A stretch of 64,000 nt of DNA from assembly GCA_028724185.1 (NCBI GenBank), contig JAQYDN010000021.1, positions 21,071 to 85,070 of the forward strand, read 5' to 3'. This DNA is from Bacillota bacterium (GTDB lineage Bacteria; Bacillota; Clostridia; Tissierellales; Peptoniphilaceae). Both the position numbers and the translations under genes were made by a program. A model generated the notes under the pieces. The model saw only the letters and a program-made list of their open reading frames with translations. It searched no databases and was not told where the DNA came from. Positions within the stretch are counted from its first letter, which is position 1; each line of letters starts with the position of its first letter. This document shows positions 17,559-26,643 of this stretch, piece by piece.

Positions 17559-18239
17559 ATGTATAAGATATTAGTCGTTGACGACGAAGTGAAGATTCGC
17601 GAAGTCATCCGCACCTATGCCGAATTCGAAGGATACGACGTGGTCGAAGCGGCGGACGGGATGGAAGCGGTCGAAATTTGTCAGCGCGAAGATTTCGACG
17701 TCATCGTCATGGACATTATGATGCCTCGCTTGGACGGCTTTAGTGCATACAAGGAGATAAAAAAAGACAAGGATATCCCCGTGTTGATGCTTAGCGCGCG
17801 GGGCGAGGAATACGACAAGTTATACGGGTTTGAGATCGGAATCGACGACTACGTCGTGAAACCTTTTTCGCCGAAGGAACTGATGGCGAGACTCGCGGTC
17901 ATCATTAAGCGACATAAACACGTGCGCGAAAATCATTCGTTGGAGTTTGAGGGACTGTCGATCGATCTCGACGGTCGCGAGGTCTATGTCGACGGCAAGG
18001 CGGTGGAGATGACGCCGAAGGAGTTCGATCTCCTCGTCTTTATCGCCGAAAACGAAAACATCGCGTTGAGCCGTGAAAAGCTCTTAAATAAGGTATGGGG
18101 TTATGATTTTTACGGAGATGATCGCACCGTCGACACCCATATCAAGATGCTTAGAAACAGCATCGAACCGTACCGGGATTACATCGTCACTGTCCGCGGC
18201 GTCGGGTATAAATTTGTCGGCGAAAGTGGTACGGAGTGA
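17559..18239 (+). CDS. OmpR-family response regulator (second two-component system)
   Basis: A 226-residue regulator with a receiver domain (D8-D9, phosphoacceptor D52 in VMDIMMPRLDG, Lys in DDYVVKPFSPKEL) and a winged-helix DNA-binding domain (VWGYDFYGDDRTVDTHI). The ATG at 17559 follows GGGAGGTG, and a perfect TATAAT at 17529-17534 suggests a promoter separate from phoR, although no good -35 is seen. It overlaps its kinase by 4 bp. The signal and targets are unknown. Confidence 0.93.
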   Translation: MYKILVVDDEVKIREVIRTYAEFEGYDVVEAADGMEAVEICQREDFDVIVMDIMMPRLDGFSAYKEIKKDKDIPVLMLSARGEEYDKLYGFEIGIDDYVVKPFSPKELMARLAVIIKRHKHVRENHSLEFEGLSIDLDGREVYVDGKAVEMTPKEFDLLVFIAENENIALSREKLLNKVWGYDFYGDDRTVDTHIKMLRNSIEPYRDYIVTVRGVGYKFVGESGTE

Positions 18240-19675
18240 AGAGGCATAAACTATTCGACGAAAAGAGCATACGCGTCAAGTTTTGGATGTATTTTTCGGG
18301 CATGGCCATCTTTATCCTGGCGCTTTTGTGGTTGCTTCAAACGGTCTTTATTAATTCTTTCTATAAGTCGATGAAGATTCGAGATACGGAGAAAGTCGGG
18401 CGTGCCGTAACGCGCGAGTTCGGCAAATCCGATTTCGAAGATACCTTGCTTCAATATAGCTTTGAGAGAAACATAAGTGTGCAGGTCTATAACGGCGACG
18501 GAAGTCTGGTCTTTCCCCTCAATCCCCTCGACTACATGTATCAACCGATGTTGTCGAAGGACGACTTTTTTACCTACTTTATGCCCTTGCTGCGCAATAA
18601 CAAGGCCGAGGCGACTTACGTCTCCGATTACAAAAATAAGGAAGCGTCGTCGATTCTCTACGTCTCCTATTTGGGTGAGCAGGCGGGCGAGCGGTTCTTT
18701 TTGGCTGTGACGACCAATGTCGATCCGGTCGATTCGACCGTCGAAATCTTAAAGAATCAACTCTTCATCGTGAGCATTATCTCGATGATCGCGGCGTTTT
18801 TCTTTTCCTACTATTTAAGTTCGCGTCTCGCGCGTCCGCTCTCCGATATGGCGAAGACCGCGAGAGCGCTCGGTCGCGGCGATTACAATGTACAGTTTAA
18901 AGAGCAGGATTACACCGAGATAAACGACCTGGCGAAGACGCTGAATTACGCGACCGGAGAGCTCACCGAAGCGCTTGAAATGAGAAAGGATTTGATCGCC
19001 AACGTCAGCCACGACTTCAAGACGCCACTTACCGTCATCAAGTCTTACGGCGAGATGATCCGCGATATTTCGGGGGACAATAAGGAATTGCGCGATAGAC
19101 ATACGCAGACGATTCTGGAAGAAGTCGACTATTTGACCGACTTCGTCAACGACTTATTGGATCTCTCCCGCGTCGAATCGGGGCTCGGAGAACTTCATAT
19201 CGAAACCTTCGACTTGAAGGCCTTGGCTGAGGAAGTCCTCGAGCGCTTCAAGAACTTAAAGAATAGCGGCTATCGCTTTATTATTCACGGCGAGGGGACG
19301 ATTGCGGCGGACAGGAATAAAATTCGTCAGGTCATCTATAACTTCGTTTCAAACGGCGTCAACTATTCGCGCGACAAAAAACAGATCGATATTTACATCA
19401 TCGAGTATCGCGGCGACGTGACCTTCTGCGTCAGAGACTACGGCCGCGGCATCGAAGAGGACGGACGCGAGTTTATCTGGGATCGCTTCTACCGCGGACG
19501 CGACAACCACGAGAGACAGATCGTCGGCACCGGACTCGGCTTATTTATCTGTAAAAATATTTTGGAACTTCACGGATTCGAATACGGCGTAAAGTCCGAG
19601 GTCGACGTGGGAAGTACCTTCTACTTCCGCGGGCCGCGCAAAGAATCGGAGAGTACGCCCGCTATCGAGGAATAA
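18236..19675 (+). CDS. Sensor histidine kinase (second two-component system)
   Basis: A 479-residue membrane kinase. It has a first membrane segment (about 16-35), an extracytoplasmic sensor region (about 36-175), a second membrane segment (about 176-197), a HAMP linker, a HisKA domain with His259 (VSHDFKTPL) and an ATPase domain with NGVNYSRD and GTGLGLFICK. It starts with GTG at 18236 inside the regulator stop. It is followed by a long inverted repeat. The ligand is unknown. Confidence 0.93.
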   Translation: MKRHKLFDEKSIRVKFWMYFSGMAIFILALLWLLQTVFINSFYKSMKIRDTEKVGRAVTREFGKSDFEDTLLQYSFERNISVQVYNGDGSLVFPLNPLDYMYQPMLSKDDFFTYFMPLLRNNKAEATYVSDYKNKEASSILYVSYLGEQAGERFFLAVTTNVDPVDSTVEILKNQLFIVSIISMIAAFFFSYYLSSRLARPLSDMAKTARALGRGDYNVQFKEQDYTEINDLAKTLNYATGELTEALEMRKDLIANVSHDFKTPLTVIKSYGEMIRDISGDNKELRDRHTQTILEEVDYLTDFVNDLLDLSRVESGLGELHIETFDLKALAEEVLERFKNLKNSGYRFIIHGEGTIAADRNKIRQVIYNFVSNGVNYSRDKKQIDIYIIEYRGDVTFCVRDYGRGIEEDGREFIWDRFYRGRDNHERQIVGTGLGLFICKNILELHGFEYGVKSEVDVGSTFYFRGPRKESESTPAIEE

Positions 19676-19683
19676 AACCATAA

Positions 19684-19724
19684 AAAATCGGCATAAGGTG
19701 GAAAAGGCCTTATGCCGATTTTCA
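19684..19724. terminator. Long inverted-repeat terminator after the second two-component system
   Basis: AAAATCGGCATAAGG and CCTTATGCCGATTTT form a perfect 15-bp stem with a 9-base loop. T-runs occur on both strands, so it could stop transcription in both directions. Confidence 0.85.
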
Positions 19725-19947
19725 GTTGGCGACGGAATAAAGGTCGCTACATTCGAATGAGCATGTTTAAATTCAAACGTCGACGAATACGAAAAGTTTT
19801 TAGTCAAAGTCACCATCAAATTCTTCGCAGTAGGTATCGGCTCCAACTACGTCTTGGATAAGTGCTTAATTTCCCGATACGTATCACTTGCAAGAAATCC
19901 GTTATATACCGGTCCTGCGGACTATGCCGGGATACTAAATTTTATTT
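19725..19947. other. Apparently non-coding stretch left of the frameshifted gene
   Basis: No frame longer than about 40 residues with a ribosome site is seen on either strand, and no RNA family was recognised. Together with the broken gene to its right it looks like decayed sequence. Confidence 0.35.
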
Positions 19948-20281
19948 ATGATGAGACGTGAAAAAATATCCACGGACTTTAAAGACGGCGAGTCTTTGCT
20001 TCGTATCGTCGCGTCATCTTCCGAAAAAACATTGTATAAGAAGTACGGCATCTTAAAATCCATCGAATGCGTAGGAAGGGATGTGAACGACAAAGGGAAA
20101 ATAGAATCTGGTGCTCGAGCTGTTGCAGCCGGCTGTAGGTGCGCTTTCGCTCATAGTCGTTGTTGGCGATATCGTCTTCGAGAAGGAGACGACGGTATCG
20201 ATTGCGTTTGCTGCGACTTGTCTATTGATTGCAACGGCAGGTGCTGTGCGAAGTTTTAAAAGATATCGGGAAAACAGGTAG
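19948..20281 (+). pseudogene. Frameshifted gene for a small two-helix membrane protein
   Basis: From ATG 19948 a hydrophilic N-terminal half reads in one frame to about DKGKIE (ending at 20106). Skipping one base at 20107 continues smoothly as LVLELLQPAVGAL and gives two likely membrane helices and a basic tail, ending at TAG 20279-20281. The restored protein would have about 110 residues. Without the skip, the first frame runs on to 20261 with a Cys/Arg-rich tail unlike a natural protein. The family is not recognised. A sequencing error is an alternative to true decay. Confidence 0.45.
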
Positions 20282-20314
20282 TGTAGCGAATAAGGCGTGT
20301 CATATTTTGCACAT

Positions 20315-20354
20315 AAAATAGCGATCGGAACTTAAGGTTCAGTCGCTATTTTTG
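20315..20354 (+). terminator. Intrinsic terminator after the frameshifted gene
   Basis: AAAATAGCGA pairs with TCGCTATTTT around an inner GAAC/GTTC helix and ends in a T-run. It serves the plus strand. Confidence 0.75.
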
Positions 20355-20358
20355 TATG

Positions 20359-20390
20359 AAAAAAACCCCGGCGTAGCCGGGGGTTCATTA
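20359..20390 (-). terminator. Intrinsic terminator of the creatininase-family gene
   Basis: Read on the minus strand, AACCCCCGGC, a 3-base loop and GCCGGGGTT are followed by seven T. It lies about 35 bp after the stop of the minus-strand gene. Confidence 0.9.
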
Positions 20391-20422
20391 TGAGATGCAT
20401 TGGTAACGATCGGGGTGTGATT

Positions 20423-21262
20423 TTATTTGGAAAAATCTTTTAACGCGACCTTCATATCCTTGATGCTGTCGACGAGTTCGATGATGGGAGATGTCGTCGC
20501 GCGGATGACGCGCTCTCCGATTTCTTTAGAATATCCTTCGGGGTTTCCCTTGGAACCGCTCCCGTTTTCGGGCCAATAGACGCGGGCCGTCTCTTCGTAT
20601 TCGAAGGAGGGGAGAGTGATGCCTTCCGGCGAGGCGGGAACAAAGTTTTTTAATTCTTCGGGAACGTCTCCCAGTGTTGCCTCTCTTATGTCGCCGTCTC
20701 GAACTTCGGCTCCAAAGACGTGAGATACCGAGGTCTCGATCAGGCATGCGTGGCCCCATACGGGCGGTCGATCCATTTCTTCTAAAATGGTGGCGACTTC
20801 TTTATTCGGGATTTGGAAGAAGTTGCACATGGCGAGAAATGCGTTCGTCTCCTTCGTCACTCTCCGCATGGCCTCTTGGATAAAGGGAGGATTCGGAGCG
20901 TGCCCGTTAATAAAGATGATTTTTTTAAAGCCCATCCTAATCAACGAGAGGGCGACGTCCTCGTAGACGCCCACCAAGGTGTCGGGAGATAAGCTGAACA
21001 CGCCCGGATAATCTCTAAAAAAAGGAATGTTTGAATATCCGAAGGGGATGGCCGGAGCGACGACGGGCATGGCGGTATCGTACGTTTCGATGGCGACGCG
21101 TTTGGCGAGACCCGTCGAAATAATGTTATCGACGTCGATGGGTAAGTGTGTGCTATGTTGCTCGGTTTGACCTACGGGAAGCAGGGCGATATCCGTTTTC
21201 GTCAGGCGATTTTGGATTTCAGGCCAAGTCATTAATTTCAAAAAAATATCTTTATCTTCCAT
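20423..21262 (-). CDS. Creatininase-family metal-dependent amidohydrolase
   Basis: A 279-residue member of the creatininase/MftE fold. The metal-binding signature reads LLPVGQTEQHSTHLPIDVDN, with Glu, His and Asp ligands, and INGHAPNPP corresponds to the family's NGHGGN. Members include creatinine amidohydrolase, FAPy deformylase and cyclised-sugar hydrolases, and sequence alone does not say which reaction applies. It stands alone on the minus strand with a ribosome site (AGAAGGACT) before ATG 21262. The neighbours pyc and a pseudogene give no functional hint. Confidence 0.85.
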   Translation of the reverse strand: MEDKDIFLKLMTWPEIQNRLTKTDIALLPVGQTEQHSTHLPIDVDNIISTGLAKRVAIETYDTAMPVVAPAIPFGYSNIPFFRDYPGVFSLSPDTLVGVYEDVALSLIRMGFKKIIFINGHAPNPPFIQEAMRRVTKETNAFLAMCNFFQIPNKEVATILEEMDRPPVWGHACLIETSVSHVFGAEVRDGDIREATLGDVPEELKNFVPASPEGITLPSFEYEETARVYWPENGSGSKGNPEGYSKEIGERVIRATTSPIIELVDSIKDMKVALKDFSK

Positions 21263-21320
21263 ATCAAGTCCTTCTTTCTATAAAAAGTATCGTCGACTGT
21301 GTTTCTACAGAGATAGAAAT

Positions 21321-21350
21321 AAGCGACCGAAGGGGAAATGTCGGTCGCTT
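21321..21350 (-). terminator. Terminator-like hairpin after pyc
   Basis: AAGCGACCGA and TCGGTCGCTT form a perfect 10-bp stem with a 10-base loop. On the minus strand it is followed by TTATTTCTAT, a weak T-tract. It lies between pyc and the creatininase-family gene. Confidence 0.7.
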
Positions 21351-21370
21351 ATCGTTAGGTCGTTATTTTA

Positions 21371-24300
21371 TTATTTTTCTTCGGCGAGTTCGATTAAGAG
21401 CTGGCCGCTTTCGACGCTGTCGCCCTCTTTGACGGAGATTTGTTCGATGACGCCGTCTTGAGGAGAGATGATGTTCGTTTCCATCTTCATCGCTTCCAGG
21501 ACGAGGAGCGGTTGAGATTCCTTGACTTTATCGCCGACGGCCACGTTGATCTTTGCGACGGTGCCGGGGATCGATGCGCCGACTTCAAGCGGATTGTCTT
21601 CATCGGCCATCAAGGTCGCGGCGGCGCCGCCTCCTGCGATGGTCATCGGACGCGTGTTGTCGACGATGTCGACGCTGCGTCTGGAACCGTTGATCTCAAA
21701 GGTCAGGGTGCGCTTGCCGTCTTCTTTCAACTTACCGACTTCGACGAGGGTAACGATCATCTTTTGGCCTTCGTCGACGGAAATTTCGGCGGTTTCGCCT
21801 TCGCGTAAACCGTGGAAGAAGACGTCGGAGCCCATGCGCCACAGTTGATCATATTTCGCGAAGTTCTTCGCATATTCGTCGAAGACCTTCGGATAGAGCG
21901 AGTAGCTCGTGAGTTCGCGCTCGGTGGGTTCGTGTCCCATGATGTCGCGAAGGTGCTCTCTGTCGGCTTCGTAGTCTTCGGGGGGAAGTAATTTCCCGGG
22001 GCGGACGGTAATGGGTTTTTCGTCCTTCAAGACGATTTTTTGAAGTTTTTCGGGGAAGCCGCCGTAAGGTTGACCCATCATGCCCTTAAAGTAGGTGACG
22101 ACGGAGTCGGGGTAGTCGAGGTTGGCACCTTTTTCGGTGATGTTTTCGGGCGTCAAGCCGTTTTGAACCATGAAGATGGACATGTCGCCGACCATCTTCG
22201 AAGAGGGCGTAACCTTAATGATGTCGCCGACCATTTGGTTGACGTCTTTGTACATTTCCTTGACTTCTTTAAATTTGTGGCCGAGTCCGAAGGATTCGAC
22301 TTGCGGCTTCAAGTTGGAGTATTGACCGCCGGGGATTTCGTATTTGTAAATTTCGGTGGTACCGCTCTTGAGGTCGGATTCGAATTTTTCGTAGACGGGA
22401 CGAACCGCTGCCCAGTAGGCCGAAATTTTATCGATCGCATCGAGGGCGATGCCGGTGCTGCGCGAAGTGTTTTCGAGCGCGGCGACGACGGAGTTTAGAG
22501 CCGGTTGCGAGGTAAGACCGCTCATGGAGTTGATGGCGGTATCGGCGATGTCGACGCCCGCTTCCGCAGCCATGAGGACGGTTGCGACGCCGTTGCCCGT
22601 CGTGTCGTGGGTGTGGAGGTGAATCGGAATCGAGACTTCGTTTTTGAGTGCCTTGACGAGTTTGTGGGCGGCGTAGGGTTTGAGCAGACCGCTCATGTCC
22701 TTAATGCCGATGATGTGGCAGCCGACGGATTCGAGTTCTTTTGCCAGGTTGACGTAGTACTCGAGCGTGTACTTGTCGCGGGATTCGTCCAAAATGTCGC
22801 CGGTGTAGCACATGGTACCTTCGGCAATCTTGCCGTTTGCAATCGTCTCTTCGATCGCGAGACGCATCCCTTCGATCCAGTTCAGGGAGTCGAAGATGCG
22901 GAAGATGTCGATGCCGCCTTCGGCCGATTCTTTGATGAATTTTTTAACGACGTTATCGGGATAGTTCTTGTATCCGACGGTGTTGTTGCCTCGAACGAGC
23001 ATTTGCATGAGAAGGTTCGGCATGGCCTCGCGCAGGACGTCGAGGCGGTGCCACGGGTCTTCGTGCAGGAATCGGTAGGCGACGTCGAAGGTAGCCCCGC
23101 CCCACATCTCCATACTGAAGATTTCGCGCGTGTTGTAGTTCATCGCCTTTGCGATCTTTAAGAGGTCGACGGTACGCATCCTCGTCGCCATCAGCGATTG
23201 ATGGGCATCGCGCATCGTCGTATCGGTCAGGAGCAGGCGATCTTGATCCAAGATCCATTGAGAGAGTTTTTCCGCGCCCAATTCGTCGAAAATTTGCTTC
23301 GAGCCCTTGTAGTCCTCTTCTTTATAAGGGGGGACGACGGGGACGTCGAAGGATTTTTTATCCAACGCGTTTTCGTTGACGACGATGTTGCCGATATGCT
23401 CCATAAGTCGGAGTTCGCGGTCCGTGGAGACGTTGATGTCGAAGAGTTCGCTGTGTTCGGCGATAAATCCGGTGTCGCAGGTACCTTCGCGGAATTCTTT
23501 GGTGTTTAAGACGTTCAGCAGGAAGCCGATGTTGGTCTTGACGCCGCCGACTTTAATTTCTTTCAAGGAACGGATTGCCTTGTTGACCGTGTCTTCCCAC
23601 GTACGGCCCTGGGTGATGACTTTGACGAGCAGGGAGTCGTAGTAGGGGCTGATGACGGCACCTTGGAAGCCGTTACCCCCGTCGAGACGTACGCCAAATC
23701 CGGAGGACGAGCGGTATAATGTAATTTGACCGGTGTCGGGGGCGAAGTTGTTGAGCGGGTCTTCGGTGGTGACGCGGCATTGGATCGAGTATCCGCGGCG
23801 CTGAATGGCCTCTTGAGAGGGGATGTCGATCGGCTTGTCGGAGAGCGCGTAACCTTGTGCGATTTGGATTTGGGCCTGGATAATGTCGATGCCCGTTACC
23901 ATTTCGGTGACCGTGTGTTCAACTTGGATACGCGGATTGACTTCGATGAAGTAGTGCTTCCCGGAACTGTCGACCAAGAATTCGACGGTACCTGCGGAGC
24001 GGTAACCCAAGTTTTTCGTAATTTTCAAGGCGTCGTTACAGATAGCTTGACGCAGTTTTTCGGGAATCGAAAAAGCGGGGGTAAACTCGATGACCTTTTG
24101 GTGACGTCTTTGGATTGAACAGTCGCGTTCGTAGAGGTGAACGACGTTGCCGTACAAGTCGCCGAGCACTTGAACCTCGATGTGTTTCGGACGGTCCAAG
24201 TATTTTTCGATAAACATCGAGTCGTTGCCGAAGGCTTTTTTCGCCTCGCTCTTGGCGGAGTGGAATTGGTCGAGCAATTCGCTTTCGCTGTTGACGACGC

Positions 24301-24820
24301 GCATGCCGCGTCCGCCGCCGCCCGCTGCGGCCTTGATCATGACGGGATAGCCCGCTTCTTTTGCAAATTCCAAGGCTTCGGAATCCGAATGGATGGGCTC
24401 GTCGACGCCGGGGATCGTCTCGACGCCGGCCTCTCTGGCGATGATCTTCGAGGAGATCTTATCGCCGAGCTTGCGCATGGTTTCGGGGCGCGGGCCGATA
24501 AAGGCGATGCCGGCCTCTTCACATTTTTGGGCGAAGTCGGGGTTTTCCGCGAGGAATCCGTAACCGGGGTGGATCGCATCGACCCCTTTGCTTAAGGCCA
24601 ATTGAATGATTTCGTCGATGTCCAAGTATGCGTCGACCGGATTTTTTCCCTTACCGATTTGATAGGATTCATCCGCCTTGGTGCGGAATAAAGAAAGGCT
24701 ATCTTCCTCGGAATATATCGCAACGGATCGAATGCCGAGCTCGCGGCAAGCTCTAAATATTCGGATCGCAATCTCGCCGCGGTTTGCGACGAGAATTCGT
24801 TTAAACTTTCTTTTTTCCAT
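21371..24820 (-). CDS. pyc: Pyruvate carboxylase
   Basis: A biotin enzyme that makes oxaloacetate from pyruvate and bicarbonate. The 1149-residue chain carries biotin carboxylase (about 5-450, with AAAGGGGRGMR), carboxyltransferase (about 530-810, with TTMRDAHQSLMATR, where the metal-binding Asp and the RDAHQS core are intact), an allosteric/tetramer region and a C-terminal biotinyl domain with EAMKMET (biotin-accepting Lys1112). AAGGAGGTAATT precedes the ATG. It is monocistronic, with a promoter divergent from that of the cobalamin operon. Confidence 0.98.
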   Translation of the reverse strand: MEKRKFKRILVANRGEIAIRIFRACRELGIRSVAIYSEEDSLSLFRTKADESYQIGKGKNPVDAYLDIDEIIQLALSKGVDAIHPGYGFLAENPDFAQKCEEAGIAFIGPRPETMRKLGDKISSKIIAREAGVETIPGVDEPIHSDSEALEFAKEAGYPVMIKAAAGGGGRGMRVVNSESELLDQFHSAKSEAKKAFGNDSMFIEKYLDRPKHIEVQVLGDLYGNVVHLYERDCSIQRRHQKVIEFTPAFSIPEKLRQAICNDALKITKNLGYRSAGTVEFLVDSSGKHYFIEVNPRIQVEHTVTEMVTGIDIIQAQIQIAQGYALSDKPIDIPSQEAIQRRGYSIQCRVTTEDPLNNFAPDTGQITLYRSSSGFGVRLDGGNGFQGAVISPYYDSLLVKVITQGRTWEDTVNKAIRSLKEIKVGGVKTNIGFLLNVLNTKEFREGTCDTGFIAEHSELFDINVSTDRELRLMEHIGNIVVNENALDKKSFDVPVVPPYKEEDYKGSKQIFDELGAEKLSQWILDQDRLLLTDTTMRDAHQSLMATRMRTVDLLKIAKAMNYNTREIFSMEMWGGATFDVAYRFLHEDPWHRLDVLREAMPNLLMQMLVRGNNTVGYKNYPDNVVKKFIKESAEGGIDIFRIFDSLNWIEGMRLAIEETIANGKIAEGTMCYTGDILDESRDKYTLEYYVNLAKELESVGCHIIGIKDMSGLLKPYAAHKLVKALKNEVSIPIHLHTHDTTGNGVATVLMAAEAGVDIADTAINSMSGLTSQPALNSVVAALENTSRSTGIALDAIDKISAYWAAVRPVYEKFESDLKSGTTEIYKYEIPGGQYSNLKPQVESFGLGHKFKEVKEMYKDVNQMVGDIIKVTPSSKMVGDMSIFMVQNGLTPENITEKGANLDYPDSVVTYFKGMMGQPYGGFPEKLQKIVLKDEKPITVRPGKLLPPEDYEADREHLRDIMGHEPTERELTSYSLYPKVFDEYAKNFAKYDQLWRMGSDVFFHGLREGETAEISVDEGQKMIVTLVEVGKLKEDGKRTLTFEINGSRRSVDIVDNTRPMTIAGGGAAATLMADEDNPLEVGASIPGTVAKINVAVGDKVKESQPLLVLEAMKMETNIISPQDGVIEQISVKEGDSVESGQLLIELAEEK

Positions 24821-24848
24821 AATTACCTCCTTGGTGGCTAATGAATCT

Positions 24849-24878
24849 ATTATATCGCTTTAAAGTGAAAAAATGCAA
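24849..24878 (-). promoter_or_regulatory. Promoter for pyc
   Basis: On the minus strand, TTGCAT (24878-24873), an 18-bp spacer and a perfect TATAAT (24854-24849) lie about 30 bp before the pyc start. Confidence 0.75.
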
Positions 24879-24905
24879 CTGAAAAATCATTTCTTTCCTT
24901 TCATA

Positions 24906-24934
24906 TTGTACCGTGTGCGGGCACATGATAAACT
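24906..24934 (+). promoter_or_regulatory. Candidate promoter of the cobalamin operon
   Basis: TTGTAC (24906-24911), 17-bp spacer, TAAACT (24929-24934). It lies only about 20 bp before the first cobalamin gene, so the leader would be very short and cannot hold a B12 riboswitch. The hexamers are moderate matches. Confidence 0.5.
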
Positions 24935-24954
24935 GACAACAGAAAGGATAAACT

Positions 24955-25866
24955 ATGAAGATACTGATGGCTTTTATACTAGATATAGTATTTGGCGACC
25001 CCGAATGGCTGCCGCATCCCGTCGTGATGATGGGAAAGTGGATCCACATGACATACCGCCGTCTCCTTTCAGCGCCTAAACATCGGCAAAAGTCATGGGG
25101 TATCGTCGTAGCGCTCGGAAATACCGCCGCCGTCTTCCTCGTGACGTCGTGGGTTCTTCGTGCCCTCCCGTACGCGTTATCCACGATCGTCGCTACTTAT
25201 ATATTATATACTTCTTTGGCGTCAAAAACACTCCATGTCGAAGCAAAAGCCGTAAAAGATAAGTTGTTGATCTCGCCGGAGGAAGGGCGACGACAGCTTT
25301 CCCGCATCGTCGGCCGCGAGACGGATCGCCTGTCTCCGCGCGAGATTATTTGCGCGACGGTCGAGACGGTCTCCGAGAACACCTCGGACGGGATTATCGC
25401 GCCGCTTTTTTACGCGATGCTCTTCGGTCCGGCGGGAGCTTTTGCCTATAAGATGATCAACACCATGGATTCGATGGTCGGATATAATAACGAGACGTAT
25501 CGGGAGGCGGGATACGGCGCCGCCAAGTTGGACGATGTGGCGAATTATATCCCCGCGCGCATCACGGCGCTCTTGTTTTGTCTCACCGCGGAGCCGAAAG
25601 TCGCGCGCCGGAGTTTGAAGACCGTGAGGAGGTTCCACGGCGCCCACTTGAGCCCGAACGCCGGCTGGCCCGAATCGGCCGCGGCGGGGATACTCGGTAT
25701 TCAATTGGGAGGCGGGCACTATTATTTCGGACAGTTCGTTGAAAAACCGCCGATCGGCGAGGCTCTCAGGGAACCCGAGCCCGAAGACATCGACAGGATA
25801 TGCCGGGCGATGTGGAAGGTCGCGGCGATCGATGTCGCATTATTTGAAGTGATCGGTTTACTATAA
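24955..25866 (+). CDS. cbiB: Adenosylcobinamide-phosphate synthase
   Basis: An integral membrane enzyme (CbiB/CobD of Pseudomonas) that attaches (R)-1-aminopropan-2-ol phosphate to adenosylcobyric acid. The 303-residue protein starts with the family opening LDIVFGDPEWLPHPV and contains ETVSENTSDGIIAPLFY and NTMDSMVGYNNETYREAGYGAAKLDDVANY, all diagnostic, with several membrane segments. It is the first gene of the cobalamin operon. Its aminopropanol phosphate would come from the CobD decarboxylase encoded at 27286. Confidence 0.96.
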   Translation: MKILMAFILDIVFGDPEWLPHPVVMMGKWIHMTYRRLLSAPKHRQKSWGIVVALGNTAAVFLVTSWVLRALPYALSTIVATYILYTSLASKTLHVEAKAVKDKLLISPEEGRRQLSRIVGRETDRLSPREIICATVETVSENTSDGIIAPLFYAMLFGPAGAFAYKMINTMDSMVGYNNETYREAGYGAAKLDDVANYIPARITALLFCLTAEPKVARRSLKTVRRFHGAHLSPNAGWPESAAAGILGIQLGGGHYYFGQFVEKPPIGEALREPEPEDIDRICRAMWKVAAIDVALFEVIGLL

Positions 25867-25884
25867 AATGGAAAGGAGATTTAG

Positions 25885-26643
25885 ATGAAGGCACTGCTCA
25901 TCGCCGCGTTCGGAACGACGCATCGAGACGCGCTTAAACGCGATCTCGACCCCGTGATCGAACGGTTGAAGGAGGAATGTAGCGACCTCGATGTGACCGT
26001 CGCCTTTACGTCCCGAAGGGTCATCGAGCGCCTGAAGCATAGGGACGGCTCGACGGTGTTGAACGAAACCGAAGCGATCCGTTCGATTCGCGAGAGGGGG
26101 ATTCGCGACGAGGACATCTACATTCAGCCGCTGCACATCATTGCGGGAAGAGAGTTCGAGAAGTTGTCGATTTACGAAAAAGACGGCATCCACATCGGAG
26201 AACCCTTGCTCTATCGACGTGAAGACCTCGAGAGATTCGCGCGAAAACTATGGGAAGAATCGCCCGAACCGACGTGGCTCGTGGGACATGGGAGCAGCCA
26301 CTCTGCCGATAAAATATACGGCGAGCTCGACCGGTTGTTGAAAGAAAAGGATCTTCCCGTGGTCGTCTCGACGCTCGAGGAGACATCGGGACGTGAGGAG
26401 GCTTACGAACGATTTGGCTCGCTCGGCATCTCGGAGGTGACGTTGCGCCCGCTCCTGTTGGTCGCCGGAGACCACGCGAAAAACGATATTTTCGGAGAAG
26501 AGGAGGATTCGTATCAGTCGGAGATGGAATCGAGAGGATTTAAAGTGAGGCCGGCCGTAGAAGGCCTCGGAAGTCTTGCTTGGATTAGGGATATGTACGC
26601 CGAAAAATGTCGACGATTCGTTCGAGGAGAAGACGATGCGTAA
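25885..26643 (+). CDS. cbiK: Sirohydrochlorin cobaltochelatase
   Basis: Inserts Co2+ into sirohydrochlorin, the committed step of anaerobic B12 synthesis. The 252-residue protein has the CbiK opening LLIAAFGTTHRDA, the catalytic-site segment IQPLHIIAGREFEKL and LVGHGSSHSADKIY, giving the pair of conserved histidines. The length is that of CbiK rather than the shorter CbiX. AAAGGAGATTT precedes the ATG. It overlaps cbiL by 8 bp. Confidence 0.95.
   Translation: MKALLIAAFGTTHRDALKRDLDPVIERLKEECSDLDVTVAFTSRRVIERLKHRDGSTVLNETEAIRSIRERGIRDEDIYIQPLHIIAGREFEKLSIYEKDGIHIGEPLLYRREDLERFARKLWEESPEPTWLVGHGSSHSADKIYGELDRLLKEKDLPVVVSTLEETSGREEAYERFGSLGISEVTLRPLLLVAGDHAKNDIFGEEEDSYQSEMESRGFKVRPAVEGLGSLAWIRDMYAEKCRRFVRGEDDA

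Noticed and set aside
22040..24595. Several long plus-strand frames opposite pyc
   Set aside because: Mirror frames of pyc, which has all its domains and motifs on the minus strand.
24821..24954. Search for a B12 riboswitch before the cobalamin operon
   Set aside because: The 134-bp gap is taken up by two divergent promoters, the leader is about 20 bases, and no B12-box-like sequence is visible.
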